A DNA stretch of 34,930 nt from positions 1-34,930 of the forward strand of contig NZ_AOGY02000035.1 in NCBI RefSeq assembly GCF_000332455.1. Direction: 5' to 3'. Shown here one piece after another: positions 1 to 8,932 of the stretch. The notes beneath the pieces were generated by a model, which saw only the letters and a program-made list of their open reading frames with translations, made no database searches and was not told the DNA's origin. Position numbers and translations under genes: made by a program. Position 1 is the first letter of the stretch, and every line of letters starts with the position of its first letter. This DNA comes from Leptospira vanthielii serovar Holland str. Waz Holland = ATCC 700522 (lineage in GTDB: Bacteria; Spirochaetota; Leptospiria; Leptospirales; Leptospiraceae).

Positions 1-1
1 A

Positions 2-1150
2 CGCCACGTATCCCTTTACCGGCTGAATGATTCCATTGCGGACCTAAGCACAGGAATCGTTTCCCAAATTTGGGGACTTTTCCAAAAGGGAATCGGACTC
101 TTTGCCTATTTCTATATTTACGAGCACTTTCGATTTTTTGAATTTGCTATGACAAACCCTTGGGCTTGGGTCCTTTGCATTGTGGGCCAAGACTTCTGTT
201 ATTACTGGTCCCACCGTTTAGCACATGAAGTAAACATTCTCTGGGCAGGACATGTCATCCACCACCACAGCGAAGAATACAATTTGGTTGTGGCTCTGAG
301 ACAAACCGGACTCGGTGGAATTGTGACCTGGATTTTCTATGTTCCTTTGGCTCTCATCGGATTCCACCCTTGGATGTATCTGGCCAGTGGACAATTGAAC
401 CTCATCTACCAATTTTGGGTGCATACCAAAGCTGTGGGTAAAATTGGAAAGATCGGAGAATACATTCTATCCACACCTTCCCACCACCGGGTCCATCATG
501 CAATCAATCCCATCTATATCGATAAAAACCATGGCGGAATCTTTATCCTCTTTGACAGGATGTTTGGAACTTTCCGAGAAGAAACAGAACCTTGTGTTTA
601 TGGTACAGTCAAACCACTCAAAAGTTTCAATCCAGTTTATGCCAACTTCCATTATTATTGGGAACTTCTGAAACAAGCAGCAAGTGCACCTTATTTCTTA
701 GATAAAATTAAGGTCTTTTTTAAACCACCGGGTTGGTATCCCAGAGAAGGGAACAAACCCGCAGGTTTTTTACCCATCCCTGAGGTTCGCCCAGAAACTT
801 TCCATAAGTATGATCCGAAACCTCCGTCCGAAGTGAGAACCTACACCACCACTTGGTTTGTTTTGGTTCTTCTTTTGTCCTTTTCCTTTCTCCTTTTTGT
901 TGCGAAGTTCTCTCTCATCTCCCAAGTTCTCGTGACTCTTTGGGTGACTTTCTCTCTTGTGGCGATCAATGCCCTCATTGAAGGAAAGTCTTGGGCGGGA
1001 GCGATGGAGATCGGGCGCCTCCTCTTTGGTTTTCTCGTGATTGCCTACTTCGATGTGGGTTGGGCCTATTATGCGATCGGTATTGTTTGCCTTCTTGTCG
1101 CAGGAATCTATCTCTACCGAACGAATGGCCAAAAAGCCCAGGCTGCCTGA
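2..1150 (+). CDS. Sterol desaturase / fatty acid hydroxylase family membrane protein (5' partial)
   Basis: The reading frame is open from base 2, so the true start lies before the window; an internal ATG at 149 is not the likely start because the upstream codons read as a normal family N-terminus ending in hydrophobic sequence. The three histidine clusters of the fatty-acid-hydroxylase superfamily are present: HRLAHE, HVIHHHSEE and HHRVHH, which bind a di-iron centre at the cytoplasmic membrane face in known members. Aromatic-rich hydrophobic segments surround them, and a C-terminal extension carries further membrane helices (last ~110 residues). The family oxidises or desaturates lipid C-H bonds using O2; the substrate here cannot be told, and an alkylglycerol-monooxygenase-like or carotenoid/sterol-like role are both possible. 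The gene is followed by a good terminator, so it probably ends its own transcript. Confidence 0.85.
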   Translation, partial: RHVSLYRLNDSIADLSTGIVSQIWGLFQKGIGLFAYFYIYEHFRFFEFAMTNPWAWVLCIVGQDFCYYWSHRLAHEVNILWAGHVIHHHSEEYNLVVALRQTGLGGIVTWIFYVPLALIGFHPWMYLASGQLNLIYQFWVHTKAVGKIGKIGEYILSTPSHHRVHHAINPIYIDKNHGGIFILFDRMFGTFREETEPCVYGTVKPLKSFNPVYANFHYYWELLKQAASAPYFLDKIKVFFKPPGWYPREGNKPAGFLPIPEVRPETFHKYDPKPPSEVRTYTTTWFVLVLLLSFSFLLFVAKFSLISQVLVTLWVTFSLVAINALIEGKSWAGAMEIGRLLFGFLVIAYFDVGWAYYAIGIVCLLVAGIYLYRTNGQKAQAA

Positions 1151-1187
1151 GCGAAAGTCCTAAAAAAGAAGCCGATCATTTCCTTCA

Positions 1188-1227
1188 CCTACCAGAATCT
1201 GTTCTGGTAGGTAGGCTTTTCTCTTTT
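1188..1227 (+). terminator. Rho-independent terminator after the desaturase gene
   Basis: A perfect 10-bp stem (CCTACCAGAA at 1188-1197 with TTCTGGTAGG at 1202-1211) encloses the tetraloop TCTG and is followed within a few bases by a T-rich stretch (TTTTCTCTTTT at 1217-1227). It lies 37 bases after the stop codon at 1150. Confidence 0.85.
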
Positions 1228-1344
1228 CCTGTCTAGTTCTGCCCGACAAAAATCCATCCAACCTTTACTAAACCCTGTTCTCTAATCATTTTGCTCAAAG
1301 AAAAACGGATGACCTGAAAACTAGTCTCAGTGTTATGTCACATA

Positions 1345-1420
1345 AATGCCATGTTTGGGACGGATTTCCCGACCGTTCGCCTTGACCGGACGGGTGCCTG
1401 TGAGAATTTGGCATTGCACC
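1345..1420 (+). promoter_or_regulatory. Structured, GC-rich leader upstream of the M23 peptidase gene
   Basis: The gap 1228-1442 carries no gene. Its last third can fold into a closed three-way junction: outer stem AATGCCA (1345-1351) with TGGCATT (1409-1415); hairpin TTGGGA (1355-1360) with TCCCGA (1367-1372); abutting hairpin CCGTTCG (1373-1379) with CGGACGG (1387-1393), counting two G-U pairs in all. A competing pairing GGTGC (1393-1397) with GCACC (1416-1420) would interlock with the outer stem. The next gene's ribosome site GAGG lies at 1430-1433. I recognise no known riboswitch class; function as a cis-regulatory RNA is inference. No T tract follows, so it is not a terminator. Confidence 0.4.
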
Positions 1421-1442
1421 ATAGTTTATGAGGCAAAATGAG

Positions 1443-2228
1443 ATGAAGCGAAACCGTAGTTACTATATCATTCTGGTCTTAATCCTATTCGTAGTGACCT
1501 ATTCAGCCTACGCGGCCTACCAAAAGCAAAAAAATGGTCCCGTATTTTTGGACAACCATGTCTTCCAGCGTTACAATGAACAATGGGGCCTTTGGGTAGA
1601 CCTTAATGCCGAGAAAAAAAGCCTTCTCGAGAAAGCATCCGAGTTTGGAATCCTCGCCCAAGAGGTGATGGAGATCAACCAACTGAAAGAAGCAGATCTG
1701 GGACGTTTGAAACGCTCCATTTTCTTTCCTTATTCCGCAGAATACATGCGGGGCCTCCAAGAAAAAGAACTCTTCCGCGAAACCGTGGAATCTCCCATCG
1801 ACCAATTCATCTGGCCCGTCCTTCCTAATAACAAATCTAGAATTTCTTCTCGAATTGGAAGGCGTTGGAACACCTGGCACACGGGTCTCGACATCGCCAT
1901 TCCGAAAAAATCCATCGTCCTTGCTGCCGCCGACGGTGTGGTCGAAGAAGCGGGCCGAGGTGGTGACTATGGGCTTGCGGTCAAAATTTACCACCATGAC
2001 ATGAACCACTTCCATACTGTTTACGGACACAACCAAGAGTTACTCGTAAAACCAGGAGATGCAGTAAGAAAAGGGCAAATCATTGCCTTTTCTGGAAACA
2101 CAGGAAAGTCCACGGGGCCCCATGTCCATTTCGAAGTCCGATTTCATAATGTGTATTTAAATCCTGAAAACTTTCTCACTCCCTACGAAGAAGGAGTTGC
2201 CACAAGCATAGTCGGATTTGCAGACTAA
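1443..2228 (+). CDS. M23 (LytM-type) peptidase, membrane anchored
   Basis: A 261-residue protein. Residues 8-25 form a hydrophobic N-terminal anchor, so the rest probably lies in the periplasm. The C-terminal half is an M23 zinc endopeptidase domain with the expected ligands and catalytic residues: H146 and D150 (HTGLD), H196 (YGH), and H227/H229 (HVH). These enzymes cut peptidoglycan cross-bridges and act in wall remodelling. Residues about 58-90 (EFGILAQEVMEINQL) resemble a degenerate LysM motif. I place the start at 1443, not the in-frame ATG at 1428, because GAGG at 1430-1433 is 9 bases upstream of it. It is first in a tight run with the HAD phosphatase (6-base gap) and the methyltransferase, with no obvious functional link between them. 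All active-site residues are intact. Confidence 0.88.
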   Translation: MKRNRSYYIILVLILFVVTYSAYAAYQKQKNGPVFLDNHVFQRYNEQWGLWVDLNAEKKSLLEKASEFGILAQEVMEINQLKEADLGRLKRSIFFPYSAEYMRGLQEKELFRETVESPIDQFIWPVLPNNKSRISSRIGRRWNTWHTGLDIAIPKKSIVLAAADGVVEEAGRGGDYGLAVKIYHHDMNHFHTVYGHNQELLVKPGDAVRKGQIIAFSGNTGKSTGPHVHFEVRFHNVYLNPENFLTPYEEGVATSIVGFAD

Positions 2229-2234
2229 GTATTA

Positions 2235-3062
2235 GTGACTAACCTGACAAAGAACAGTTGGACGGACGAAATTTACGACCGTCTGACAACCATCATACCG
2301 AAAAAACCAGGCATCGCCTGTTTTGATTTTGATAACACTCTCATTCGCAACGATTTTGGTGAAAAGATCATGGAAGAACTCCTCCATGATGGACTTATCT
2401 ATGTTCCCAAAGACTTATCTGATTTTTTTCGTGATAAAGAAATTTGGAAAGATCATACAGCAATCAATACAGCCGAAAAAGAACGTTTGATTTGGGAAGA
2501 GTATTCTTACCAGTTAAAAGAATACGGAATCGAAAGAGGATACCGTTGGACAAGTTTTATCTTCCAAGGTATGAACCAAGAAGAATACTACGAAGTGTCT
2601 CGCCGGGCTTGGGAAAGAGTGAACATTCCCGATAGAGATTCCGGTGTGTTTCCCCAAGTGGAAATGAAAGACTTAATCGCTTATTTATACCATCATGATT
2701 GGACTGTGTACATTGTGACCGCATCTCCGGAACCAGGAATTGCCGCCATTGCCCACATTTTTCCTGTGGAAGAATCCAAAGTCATTGGAATGAGACAAGT
2801 GTTAGGTGAAAATGGAAAGTTCACACACCAACTGATTGAACCTTATACTTATGGGGAAGGAAAAGTAAAAGCCATCGAAAAAAGAGTGGGAGTATATCCC
2901 GACCTGGCCTTTGGAGATTCCTTTAATGATTTTCCTATGCTTTGCCGAGCCAAACAAATGGCAGTAGCTATCAACCGGGACAATCCAGAGTTTGCCTCTG
3001 CCTGTGCCGCAAAAGGAATATATATCCAACCATACTTTGTTTACCAACCCGTACCCAGATGA
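2235..3062 (+). CDS. HAD superfamily (IB, phosphoserine phosphatase-like) hydrolase
   Basis: A 275-residue cytosolic protein starting with GTG. HAD motif I is DFDNT at 31-35 (nucleophile D31, acid/base D33), motif II ends in TAS near 162-164, a lysine-bearing GEGK stands near 207-210, and motif IV is GDSFND at 227-232 with the metal-binding aspartates. An insert between motifs I and II (about residues 45-150) is the usual subclass-I helical cap. The arrangement matches the HAD-IB branch that includes phosphoserine phosphatases and small-metabolite phosphatases; the substrate is not evident. Its stop overlaps the start of the next gene by four bases (ATGA), so the two are probably translationally coupled. 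Confidence 0.82.
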   Translation: MTNLTKNSWTDEIYDRLTTIIPKKPGIACFDFDNTLIRNDFGEKIMEELLHDGLIYVPKDLSDFFRDKEIWKDHTAINTAEKERLIWEEYSYQLKEYGIERGYRWTSFIFQGMNQEEYYEVSRRAWERVNIPDRDSGVFPQVEMKDLIAYLYHHDWTVYIVTASPEPGIAAIAHIFPVEESKVIGMRQVLGENGKFTHQLIEPYTYGEGKVKAIEKRVGVYPDLAFGDSFNDFPMLCRAKQMAVAINRDNPEFASACAAKGIYIQPYFVYQPVPR

Positions 3063-3745
3063 ACCGACTTTATTTAGTATCCAATTCCATTGGAAACGAT
3101 GCCGACATTCCTCCTCGCACCAAAACCTTGTTAGAGGAAGCCGACTGGATCCTGGGAGAAGAACAAAGAACCACTTCCACTTTTTTAAAGAAGTTAGGAA
3201 TTACAAAACCCTTTGATCTTTTGAACGAACACTCGTCGCGTAAGGATATGGATGAAATCGCAATGAAGCTTGCGACCACCAAAAGGACCTGTCTCATTTC
3301 TGATTCGGGGAGCCCTGGCCTCGAAGATCCAGGCAAATGGCTTGTCCCTCTCGCTTGGGAGATGGGAGTGGAAGTTCGTTCGGCCCCAGGCCCCACTGCC
3401 CTCATTGCCGCCCTCACCAGTTCCGGGTTTGCTACCTCTCCCTTTCTTTTTTTGGGTTTTTTACCGAGAGAAGAAAAAGAAAGGGAACGAACTTTGAAAC
3501 AGTACATTGGACTCGGCATGACTATTGCCTTTTATGAGACAGCTTACCGTGCCAAACATTGTCTGGAAACCTTAGCAAAAATCCTTCCCGGAGACCGCCA
3601 GATTTTCCTTGCCCTCGGAATCTCCATGGCAAGCGAAACAAGTTTTCGAGGTTCGGCAAAAGAGATCCATAAAACGTTTCCCCAAGGCCTCAAACTCCCG
3701 CCGGTATTTGTCATTGAAGAGAAAAAAGAAAGGTCGAAACGATAG
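3059..3745 (+). CDS. SAM-dependent methyltransferase of the RsmI (tetrapyrrole methylase-fold) family
   Basis: A 228-residue protein. Family signatures are the N-terminal LYLVSNSIGN, the SAM-site stretch SDSGSPGLEDPG, then APGPTALIAAL and FLFLGFLPR, all typical of the enzyme that 2'-O-methylates C1402 of 16S rRNA. It is shorter than the ~280-residue E. coli protein, lacking the C-terminal extension, as in a known shorter branch of the family, so the target site is less certain. The start is the ATG at 3059, which overlaps the HAD gene's TGA; an upstream open stretch in this frame lies inside the HAD gene and is not protein-like. Confidence 0.78.
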   Translation: MNRLYLVSNSIGNDADIPPRTKTLLEEADWILGEEQRTTSTFLKKLGITKPFDLLNEHSSRKDMDEIAMKLATTKRTCLISDSGSPGLEDPGKWLVPLAWEMGVEVRSAPGPTALIAALTSSGFATSPFLFLGFLPREEKERERTLKQYIGLGMTIAFYETAYRAKHCLETLAKILPGDRQIFLALGISMASETSFRGSAKEIHKTFPQGLKLPPVFVIEEKKERSKR

Positions 3746-3784
3746 TTTGTTGACAATACCTCTGTTATATTGGACGCTTGGACA

Positions 3785-4408
3785 ATGGTAAGTAAAGTAG
3801 AACAACCGACTGACGGAATTGAACAATTGATTTCAGAATCTGGCGATTATATAACAGATGTCGTCAAAGAGAATCTGAAACTCATCCGTCATACAAAAGG
3901 TTTTTCTTTGGACAAACTCGCAAACCGCTGTGGTGTAAGCCGAGCCATGTTGTCCCAAATCGAACAAGGGAAATCTGTTCCCACAATCTCTGTTTTATGG
4001 AAAATTGCAAACGGACTTAATGTTCCCTTTTCAGAACTCCTCAAAGAAAAAAACCAAGATGGAATTCATATACTCAAAGCGGAAAACTCCAAAGTTCTCT
4101 ACTCTAATTCCAAAGTTTTTGCAAGCCGTGCGCTTTTTCCTTTCCTTGGGAACCGCAAAACTGAGTTCTATGAACTGATGTTAAAACCAGGTGGACATGA
4201 AGTTGCCGAACCACACAAAACAGGAACCACCGAAAATTTGGTTGTTGTCTCCGGCAAACTGCGGTTACGCGTTGGTGAAAAGGTTGTGGAACTAGAACCA
4301 AAAGATTCTGTATTTTTTAAAGCCGATGTTTCGCATGAGTATTCCAATCCCACTGACCAAGAAACACTGATGTATCTTGTTATGGATTATACGGACGAAA
4401 TAGGTTAA
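3785..4408 (+). CDS. XRE-family transcriptional regulator with C-terminal cupin
   Basis: A 207-residue protein with two domains. An HTH_3 domain spans about residues 31-86 (recognition region [18 protein letters not shown]). A cupin_2 barrel spans about 130-195 ([27 protein letters not shown] begins it in shortened form). Such regulators bind DNA as dimers and sense a small ligand through the cupin pocket, often an amino acid, polyamine or sulfur compound. The start is ATG 3785; a TTG at 3770 in frame is less likely. It is followed by prmA after two bases, so the two are co-transcribed. What it regulates is not visible; autoregulation of this operon is a reasonable guess. Confidence 0.85.
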   Translation: MVSKVEQPTDGIEQLISESGDYITDVVKENLKLIRHTKGFSLDKLANRCGVSRAMLSQIEQGKSVPTISVLWKIANGLNVPFSELLKEKNQDGIHILKAENSKVLYSNSKVFASRALFPFLGNRKTEFYELMLKPGGHEVAEPHKTGTTENLVVVSGKLRLRVGEKVVELEPKDSVFFKADVSHEYSNPTDQETLMYLVMDYTDEIG

Positions 4409-4410
4409 GA

Positions 4411-5337
4411 TTGGAATACAGAGAACTCAAAGTCAATTTACCTAAAGAACTATCTGACAGTTTTTATGAATTGTTGGATACACTTCAATGTGTCGGTTAC
4501 TATGAAATTTTGTTTGATGGTGAAGCTCCCAAAGAAAAAGACCAAGGTCTAATCCGTGACAATACAAACATTCGTATTTATTTACAAACAGATGAGATCG
4601 ATAAAGAACTAAAGATCCTTATTTTTTTAAAAATCCACTCACCTGACAATTCGAATACAGAATCACGCAATATAGAAACTCGTGATTACGAAGAAGCTTA
4701 TAAAGAATATTACAAACCATTCCCCATTGGGAAAAAACTTTGGGTGATTCCGACCTGGGAAAAAGATGAACCAGAGACCATAAAACTTTGGAAACCAATT
4801 GGCGGGATTCCTCTGTTTATCAACCCAGGTGTTGCCTTTGGAACAGGCCATCACGAGACCACCAAACTGATATTAGAACATTTGGATGAGTTGTATAACA
4901 AGGGAGAATTCCCTTTTATATCCGCTTGTGATGTAGGAACAGGATCAGGAATTCTTTCTATTGGCCTTGCTAAGTTTGGAGTCTCTAAAATTTTTGCTTT
5001 GGACATTGATCCCAATGCAGTGAAGGCCGCTTGGTCCAATTGGACTGAAAATGAATACCCAAAAGGATTCCAATTCAGTGTGGAAGAATCAGGAATTGAC
5101 AATCCCAAGTTATCCAACACAAAATATGATCTAGCAATTGCCAATATCACTTATGCGGTATTATCACAAAACATCCGTCATCTGGCAAAAATCGAAGCAC
5201 CAAGAATTATTTTTTCAGGGATCATCACAGACAAAAAGGACCAGTTTCTTGGTTTATTACAAAGTCATTTACCTGGGAAACTCCTTTACTCCAAAGAATG
5301 GAACGAGTGGTGGGTTTTGGATTGGTTACGCAATTAA
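4411..5337 (+). CDS. prmA: Ribosomal protein L11 methyltransferase PrmA
   Basis: A 308-residue cytosolic enzyme that trimethylates ribosomal protein L11 using SAM. Hallmarks are GVAFGTGHHET at 140-150, diagnostic for PrmA, and the Rossmann motif DVGTGSGILSIG at 174-185 followed by the acidic LDIDPNAV. The N-terminal ~100 residues are the divergent substrate-recognition domain. Translation starts with TTG at 4411, two bases after the regulator's stop, with AGG just upstream. The 3' end overlaps the stop of the convergent sensor gene by four bases, leaving no room for a terminator between them. Confidence 0.88.
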   Translation: MEYRELKVNLPKELSDSFYELLDTLQCVGYYEILFDGEAPKEKDQGLIRDNTNIRIYLQTDEIDKELKILIFLKIHSPDNSNTESRNIETRDYEEAYKEYYKPFPIGKKLWVIPTWEKDEPETIKLWKPIGGIPLFINPGVAFGTGHHETTKLILEHLDELYNKGEFPFISACDVGTGSGILSIGLAKFGVSKIFALDIDPNAVKAAWSNWTENEYPKGFQFSVEESGIDNPKLSNTKYDLAIANITYAVLSQNIRHLAKIEAPRIIFSGIITDKKDQFLGLLQSHLPGKLLYSKEWNEWWVLDWLRN

Positions 5338-7448
5338 TCCTTATTTAGATATTTAATCAAACTGACCTGGTTTCCTCGATCGTTGTATTCAATTCGATTA
5401 AATACGGATTTTGTCATAAGAATCCCACGCCCATGTTGTTGGTGTGCTTCATTCATTTCATCAATCGTTTTTTCCATCTGTTTTTTATGGTCGAATCCGC
5501 GGCCTTCATCGGTGATACGATAGGCAACATACTCTCTTGTGAAAGAATATTCGATTTTTACTCTCTTTTGGCTATATCTTGGGTCATCTTGTCGTTTTTG
5601 TAAAAACTCTAGATAATTCCCTTCCATAAGAGCCCTTGACTTCTCTTCAAAACTGATATTTAAGTTTCCATGTTCTACCGCATTGATAATAATTTCACGG
5701 ATCGATGATCTAACTTCCGTTTGTTCTATATTGGAAAGATATTTTGCAAGTTGCGAGGTGATTTTCTGAGAAACAAGTTCAGCATTACGCAAATAATTAT
5801 TCATAGAAAGTTCAATTTTTTCTGATTCGATAAGTTGAATAATGGTATCTTCATGTTGGGGGGACATGGTCATAAGAACTTCCCTGGTTTCATCGAAGTC
5901 GATATACTGTAATCTACAATACATTTCTTTGGGTTCCTTTATATACTTTTGTTCAAACTCCGTTTTAAAATTTACAATGGAACCTGTCATCTTTAGATCG
6001 GTGAGTTTGTCATTCACATACATGACATTATAGTCAGAACTTTGATCGCGACCGGTATATAAGAACTCAGTGATTTTTTTTCCACGTAAATCATCCAAAC
6101 GAAAACCCATTTGTTTGGAAAGGGCTCGGTTTGCGTTGATGATTTCGAAATTTTCGTTCATCATAAGAATCACCTCATCTGAACCTTGAAAAATTTCCCT
6201 AAACCGTTTTTCTGATTCTTCAATTTTTAATTTAGCATGAAATAATTCTCTAATATGTTCTCGAAGGCTACGGGTAAGAAAGTTGATTCTATCGGCAAGC
6301 CCCAGAGACAACAAAATAGTCTGTAAAGCAGTCCCGATTTGGATGGTCCAACGTGTGATTTGATTGTCTGGCAAAAAACCCAAACTCTTCAATGAATACA
6401 AAACAACACCTAAAAGAAAGAAGGACCAAGAAATTAAATAATAACGAGCTGGTCTCACATTGGTCAAGTATGTGGAAGTTCCACTAAAAACCATGATTAG
6501 AGCAGTAGGAACTGTCAGTAGAATGGCAACGATCATTGCAATTCGATAATTCAAAAAAAATGTAACCATAGAAAACAAAAATAAAAAACCCACCCAAATC
6601 CACATCAACTTGGAAATCTTTGGTAAATGTTTGTTCAAACTGAGATAGTTGTTGGTAAAAGAGATTCCCGCAATGCAAGAAACACAAATAAAGAAAGGAA
6701 GTGAATAATTTCCCCAATAAATCCAATTGGGCCATAAATATTGAAAGGCAAAACCGTTATTGATTAGGTGAAAGAAAAAAATGGAACTGATAAAAAACAA
6801 ATAAAAAAGATAACTTTTTTCATAGGTAAAAATATAGATAAAAAAATTATACGCAATCATTACAAATAAAATTCCGTAAAACAAACCAAAGATCATTTGT
6901 TCTTTGTTCAGCTGATCATAAAACTCTCGTTCAGTCCAGATAGCAAGAGTCAGTGGAATTGTGGATTCGGATTGAACTCTTAAATAATAAGTCGCAGAAG
7001 AACTAGCAGGTGTTTCTAATGGAAAAACAAGATTTCGATAATCCACATTTCTTTCTGCAAAGGGATGACTGTCCCCTAAATTACGGATCAAATTTTTCGG
7101 CAAAGGATTTCCATAAATTTGGACCTCATCCAAAAGAGGAAAATCGAACACCAAATTCCAACGAATCAAATCTTCTGTTAGATTTTTTACTTCAAAACGA
7201 ACCCAAAAAGTGGATTTCGAAAAACCCAAATTCGGAGAAGGGATTTTTTTAAATCGAGAATCTAAGGACCCACTAGTAATACTTTTCTCTGTAAGAGATT
7301 GATCCTTGTCCTCCAAAACAAGGACATCTTGCCAGATAGGTTTTCCGAAGATTTGGGTATGAAGGGGAATCGCAGTTTCTGATAACAGAATCTGTGGCAA
7401 AAACACGAGAAGGATCAGAAAAAAATATTTTACTTGGCGGAAAAACAA
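5334..7448 (-). CDS. 7TMR-DISM sensor with PAS and RsbW-type ATPase domain
   Basis: A 704-residue membrane receptor. A signal peptide (1-23) precedes an extracytoplasmic 7TMR-DISMED2-like domain (about 28-180). Seven hydrophobic helices follow (about 185-385), a short coiled segment (390-420), a PAS domain (about 415-520) and a C-terminal HATPase module (about 560-704). The ATPase has an N box (EIIINAVEHGN, about 585-595), G1 (DEGRGFD, near 647-653) and G2 (HGRGILM, near 672-678). No HisKA dimerisation histidine is visible before it, and the helix-plus-ATPase layout is that of anti-sigma serine kinases rather than ordinary histidine kinases. It may act on an anti-anti-sigma protein encoded elsewhere; no partner is adjacent. 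Confidence 0.82.
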   Translation of the reverse strand: MFFRQVKYFFLILLVFLPQILLSETAIPLHTQIFGKPIWQDVLVLEDKDQSLTEKSITSGSLDSRFKKIPSPNLGFSKSTFWVRFEVKNLTEDLIRWNLVFDFPLLDEVQIYGNPLPKNLIRNLGDSHPFAERNVDYRNLVFPLETPASSSATYYLRVQSESTIPLTLAIWTEREFYDQLNKEQMIFGLFYGILFVMIAYNFFIYIFTYEKSYLFYLFFISSIFFFHLINNGFAFQYLWPNWIYWGNYSLPFFICVSCIAGISFTNNYLSLNKHLPKISKLMWIWVGFLFLFSMVTFFLNYRIAMIVAILLTVPTALIMVFSGTSTYLTNVRPARYYLISWSFFLLGVVLYSLKSLGFLPDNQITRWTIQIGTALQTILLSLGLADRINFLTRSLREHIRELFHAKLKIEESEKRFREIFQGSDEVILMMNENFEIINANRALSKQMGFRLDDLRGKKITEFLYTGRDQSSDYNVMYVNDKLTDLKMTGSIVNFKTEFEQKYIKEPKEMYCRLQYIDFDETREVLMTMSPQHEDTIIQLIESEKIELSMNNYLRNAELVSQKITSQLAKYLSNIEQTEVRSSIREIIINAVEHGNLNISFEEKSRALMEGNYLEFLQKRQDDPRYSQKRVKIEYSFTREYVAYRITDEGRGFDHKKQMEKTIDEMNEAHQQHGRGILMTKSVFNRIEYNDRGNQVSLIKYLNKD

Positions 7449-7553
7449 AGGTAATGATCTCCCAATTCGCTTAAAAAGACAAAGTTACTAAATTGTATTT
7501 TTCTAATTTTTCTAGCCTTTTTTGTTTCTAATGCTAAAATAGGGGAAAGTTCT

Positions 7554-8930
7554 ATGAATCGAAAAAGTTTCCTACAAAAGATAAGTGCTGTTACCTTAGG
7601 TGCAGGGTTGATCCTCCCTAAAAAATCATTCGGACAAACCACAACAACGACGATTGTGGAGACCAAACCAAAGCCTAGCAGTGGCAAAAAGGCCATTGTT
7701 CTTGGCGGTGGGCTCTCTGGTCTCTACTCTGCTTACTTGTTAAAACAAACTGGGTATGATGTCACCATCATTGAACGTGGAGATAAGTTGGGTGGTCGGA
7801 TTGCTACTTACGAAAATCCTGAACTTGGAATCTTACAGGACTTAGGTGGTGAGTGGATCGGCGAAGGTCAATCAGATATCAAAAGTTTGGTAAAACAATT
7901 AAACTTGGATTTGGTATCTTCTAATATTGCTGATCGTTTTTCACTTCAAAAATCAAATAGTGATTTATTAAAAATTTCTCCCACTTCCATTGACACCTTA
8001 GACAAAGTCATTGATCTACATAAGTCTTTAGGTAACACACAAAAACAAGGTTTAGATAAAATCAACTTTTCATCTTATGCCCGTTACCAAGGTTTAACAG
8101 AAGAAGAAATTCGTTCGATGAACGATCTTTACCGAGTGATCCTTGGGGCCGATCTGAACCAAATCTCAAGCGAATCTGTATTAGATGATCTTTCTGCTTT
8201 ACAATCGGCCCTCAAACCCAAGTTCCAAGTAAGAGGCGGCGCGGAACGTATTATTAAAGAACTCGCAAACTCTCTTAGAAACCAGGAATTGATTTTAGGG
8301 GAAACTGTCACAAAGGTTTCCCAACAAAAGAACCAAGTCACAGTAGACTTATCTTCCGGAAGATCAGTAAAAGGAAGTTTGATCGTTTGTTCTCTCCCTG
8401 CTGCAGCAGTTCTGGATATTAAATGGACACCGGGCCTTCCGAAAGATTTGATTTATTCTGCTTTACGAATGCAAACAGGAAAAATTTCCAAAAATTTGAG
8501 TCTCGTAAAATCGAAAGAGTCTCTATCTAAATTATTTCTCTCAACCAATACTGCGGCAGAAACTTTGTATGTTTCCGAATCTGCCACTGGATCTAGTGTA
8601 ACGGCCGTTACATCCATCTCTACGGGGGATCGAGCTTCTTTATTTGAAAAAGGAAGTGATCGTCAGAAAAAAAATCTAATGACATCTTCTTTGGAAGAAG
8701 TTGGTGATTTGGAATTGATACTCGAATCGCCATTTGTTTTCCATAGTTTCCAAAAAACAACTGGCAGAGCAGGATTTGTTTCCCTATTTCCGCCGGGAAG
8801 TTTTGGAATTAAAGATGTTTGGACTGAACCTTTCGAAAGGGTGTTTTTTGCTGGAGAACATTTAGCATTCCATACAGGAAGTATGGATTCGGCAGTTGCC
8901 TCCGCAATCCAAGCTATAAGCAAAACATAA
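7554..8930 (+). CDS. FAD-dependent amine oxidase-like flavoprotein with Tat-like signal
   Basis: A 458-residue protein. The N-terminus MNRKSFLQK followed by a hydrophobic stretch and FG resembles a Tat export signal with Arg-Lys in place of Arg-Arg, which would fit export of a folded FAD protein. A Rossmann FAD motif (VLGGGLSGL, 49-57) is followed by ERGDKLGGR (75-83), the amine oxidase/phytoene desaturase signature. The C-terminal VFFAGEHLAF closes the FAD site. Substrates of this family include amines, polyamines and carotenoid precursors; none can be chosen here. AGGGGAAAG just upstream is a strong ribosome site. The sensor gene is divergent, and the downstream acyltransferase gene is convergent with a 2-base gap. 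Confidence 0.82.
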   Translation: MNRKSFLQKISAVTLGAGLILPKKSFGQTTTTTIVETKPKPSSGKKAIVLGGGLSGLYSAYLLKQTGYDVTIIERGDKLGGRIATYENPELGILQDLGGEWIGEGQSDIKSLVKQLNLDLVSSNIADRFSLQKSNSDLLKISPTSIDTLDKVIDLHKSLGNTQKQGLDKINFSSYARYQGLTEEEIRSMNDLYRVILGADLNQISSESVLDDLSALQSALKPKFQVRGGAERIIKELANSLRNQELILGETVTKVSQQKNQVTVDLSSGRSVKGSLIVCSLPAAAVLDIKWTPGLPKDLIYSALRMQTGKISKNLSLVKSKESLSKLFLSTNTAAETLYVSESATGSSVTAVTSISTGDRASLFEKGSDRQKKNLMTSSLEEVGDLELILESPFVFHSFQKTTGRAGFVSLFPPGSFGIKDVWTEPFERVFFAGEHLAFHTGSMDSAVASAIQAISKT

Positions 8931-8932
8931 CT

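Noticed and set aside
1345..1420. Mini-ykkC (guanidine-II) riboswitch
   Set aside because: One hairpin loop includes ACGG, but the second hairpin lacks an ACGR loop, so the two-hairpin signature is not met.
3750..3770. TTGACA followed by TTATAT before the XRE-cupin gene
   Set aside because: The spacing is only 9 bases, far too short for a sigma70 promoter, and no better -10 lies 16-18 bases downstream.
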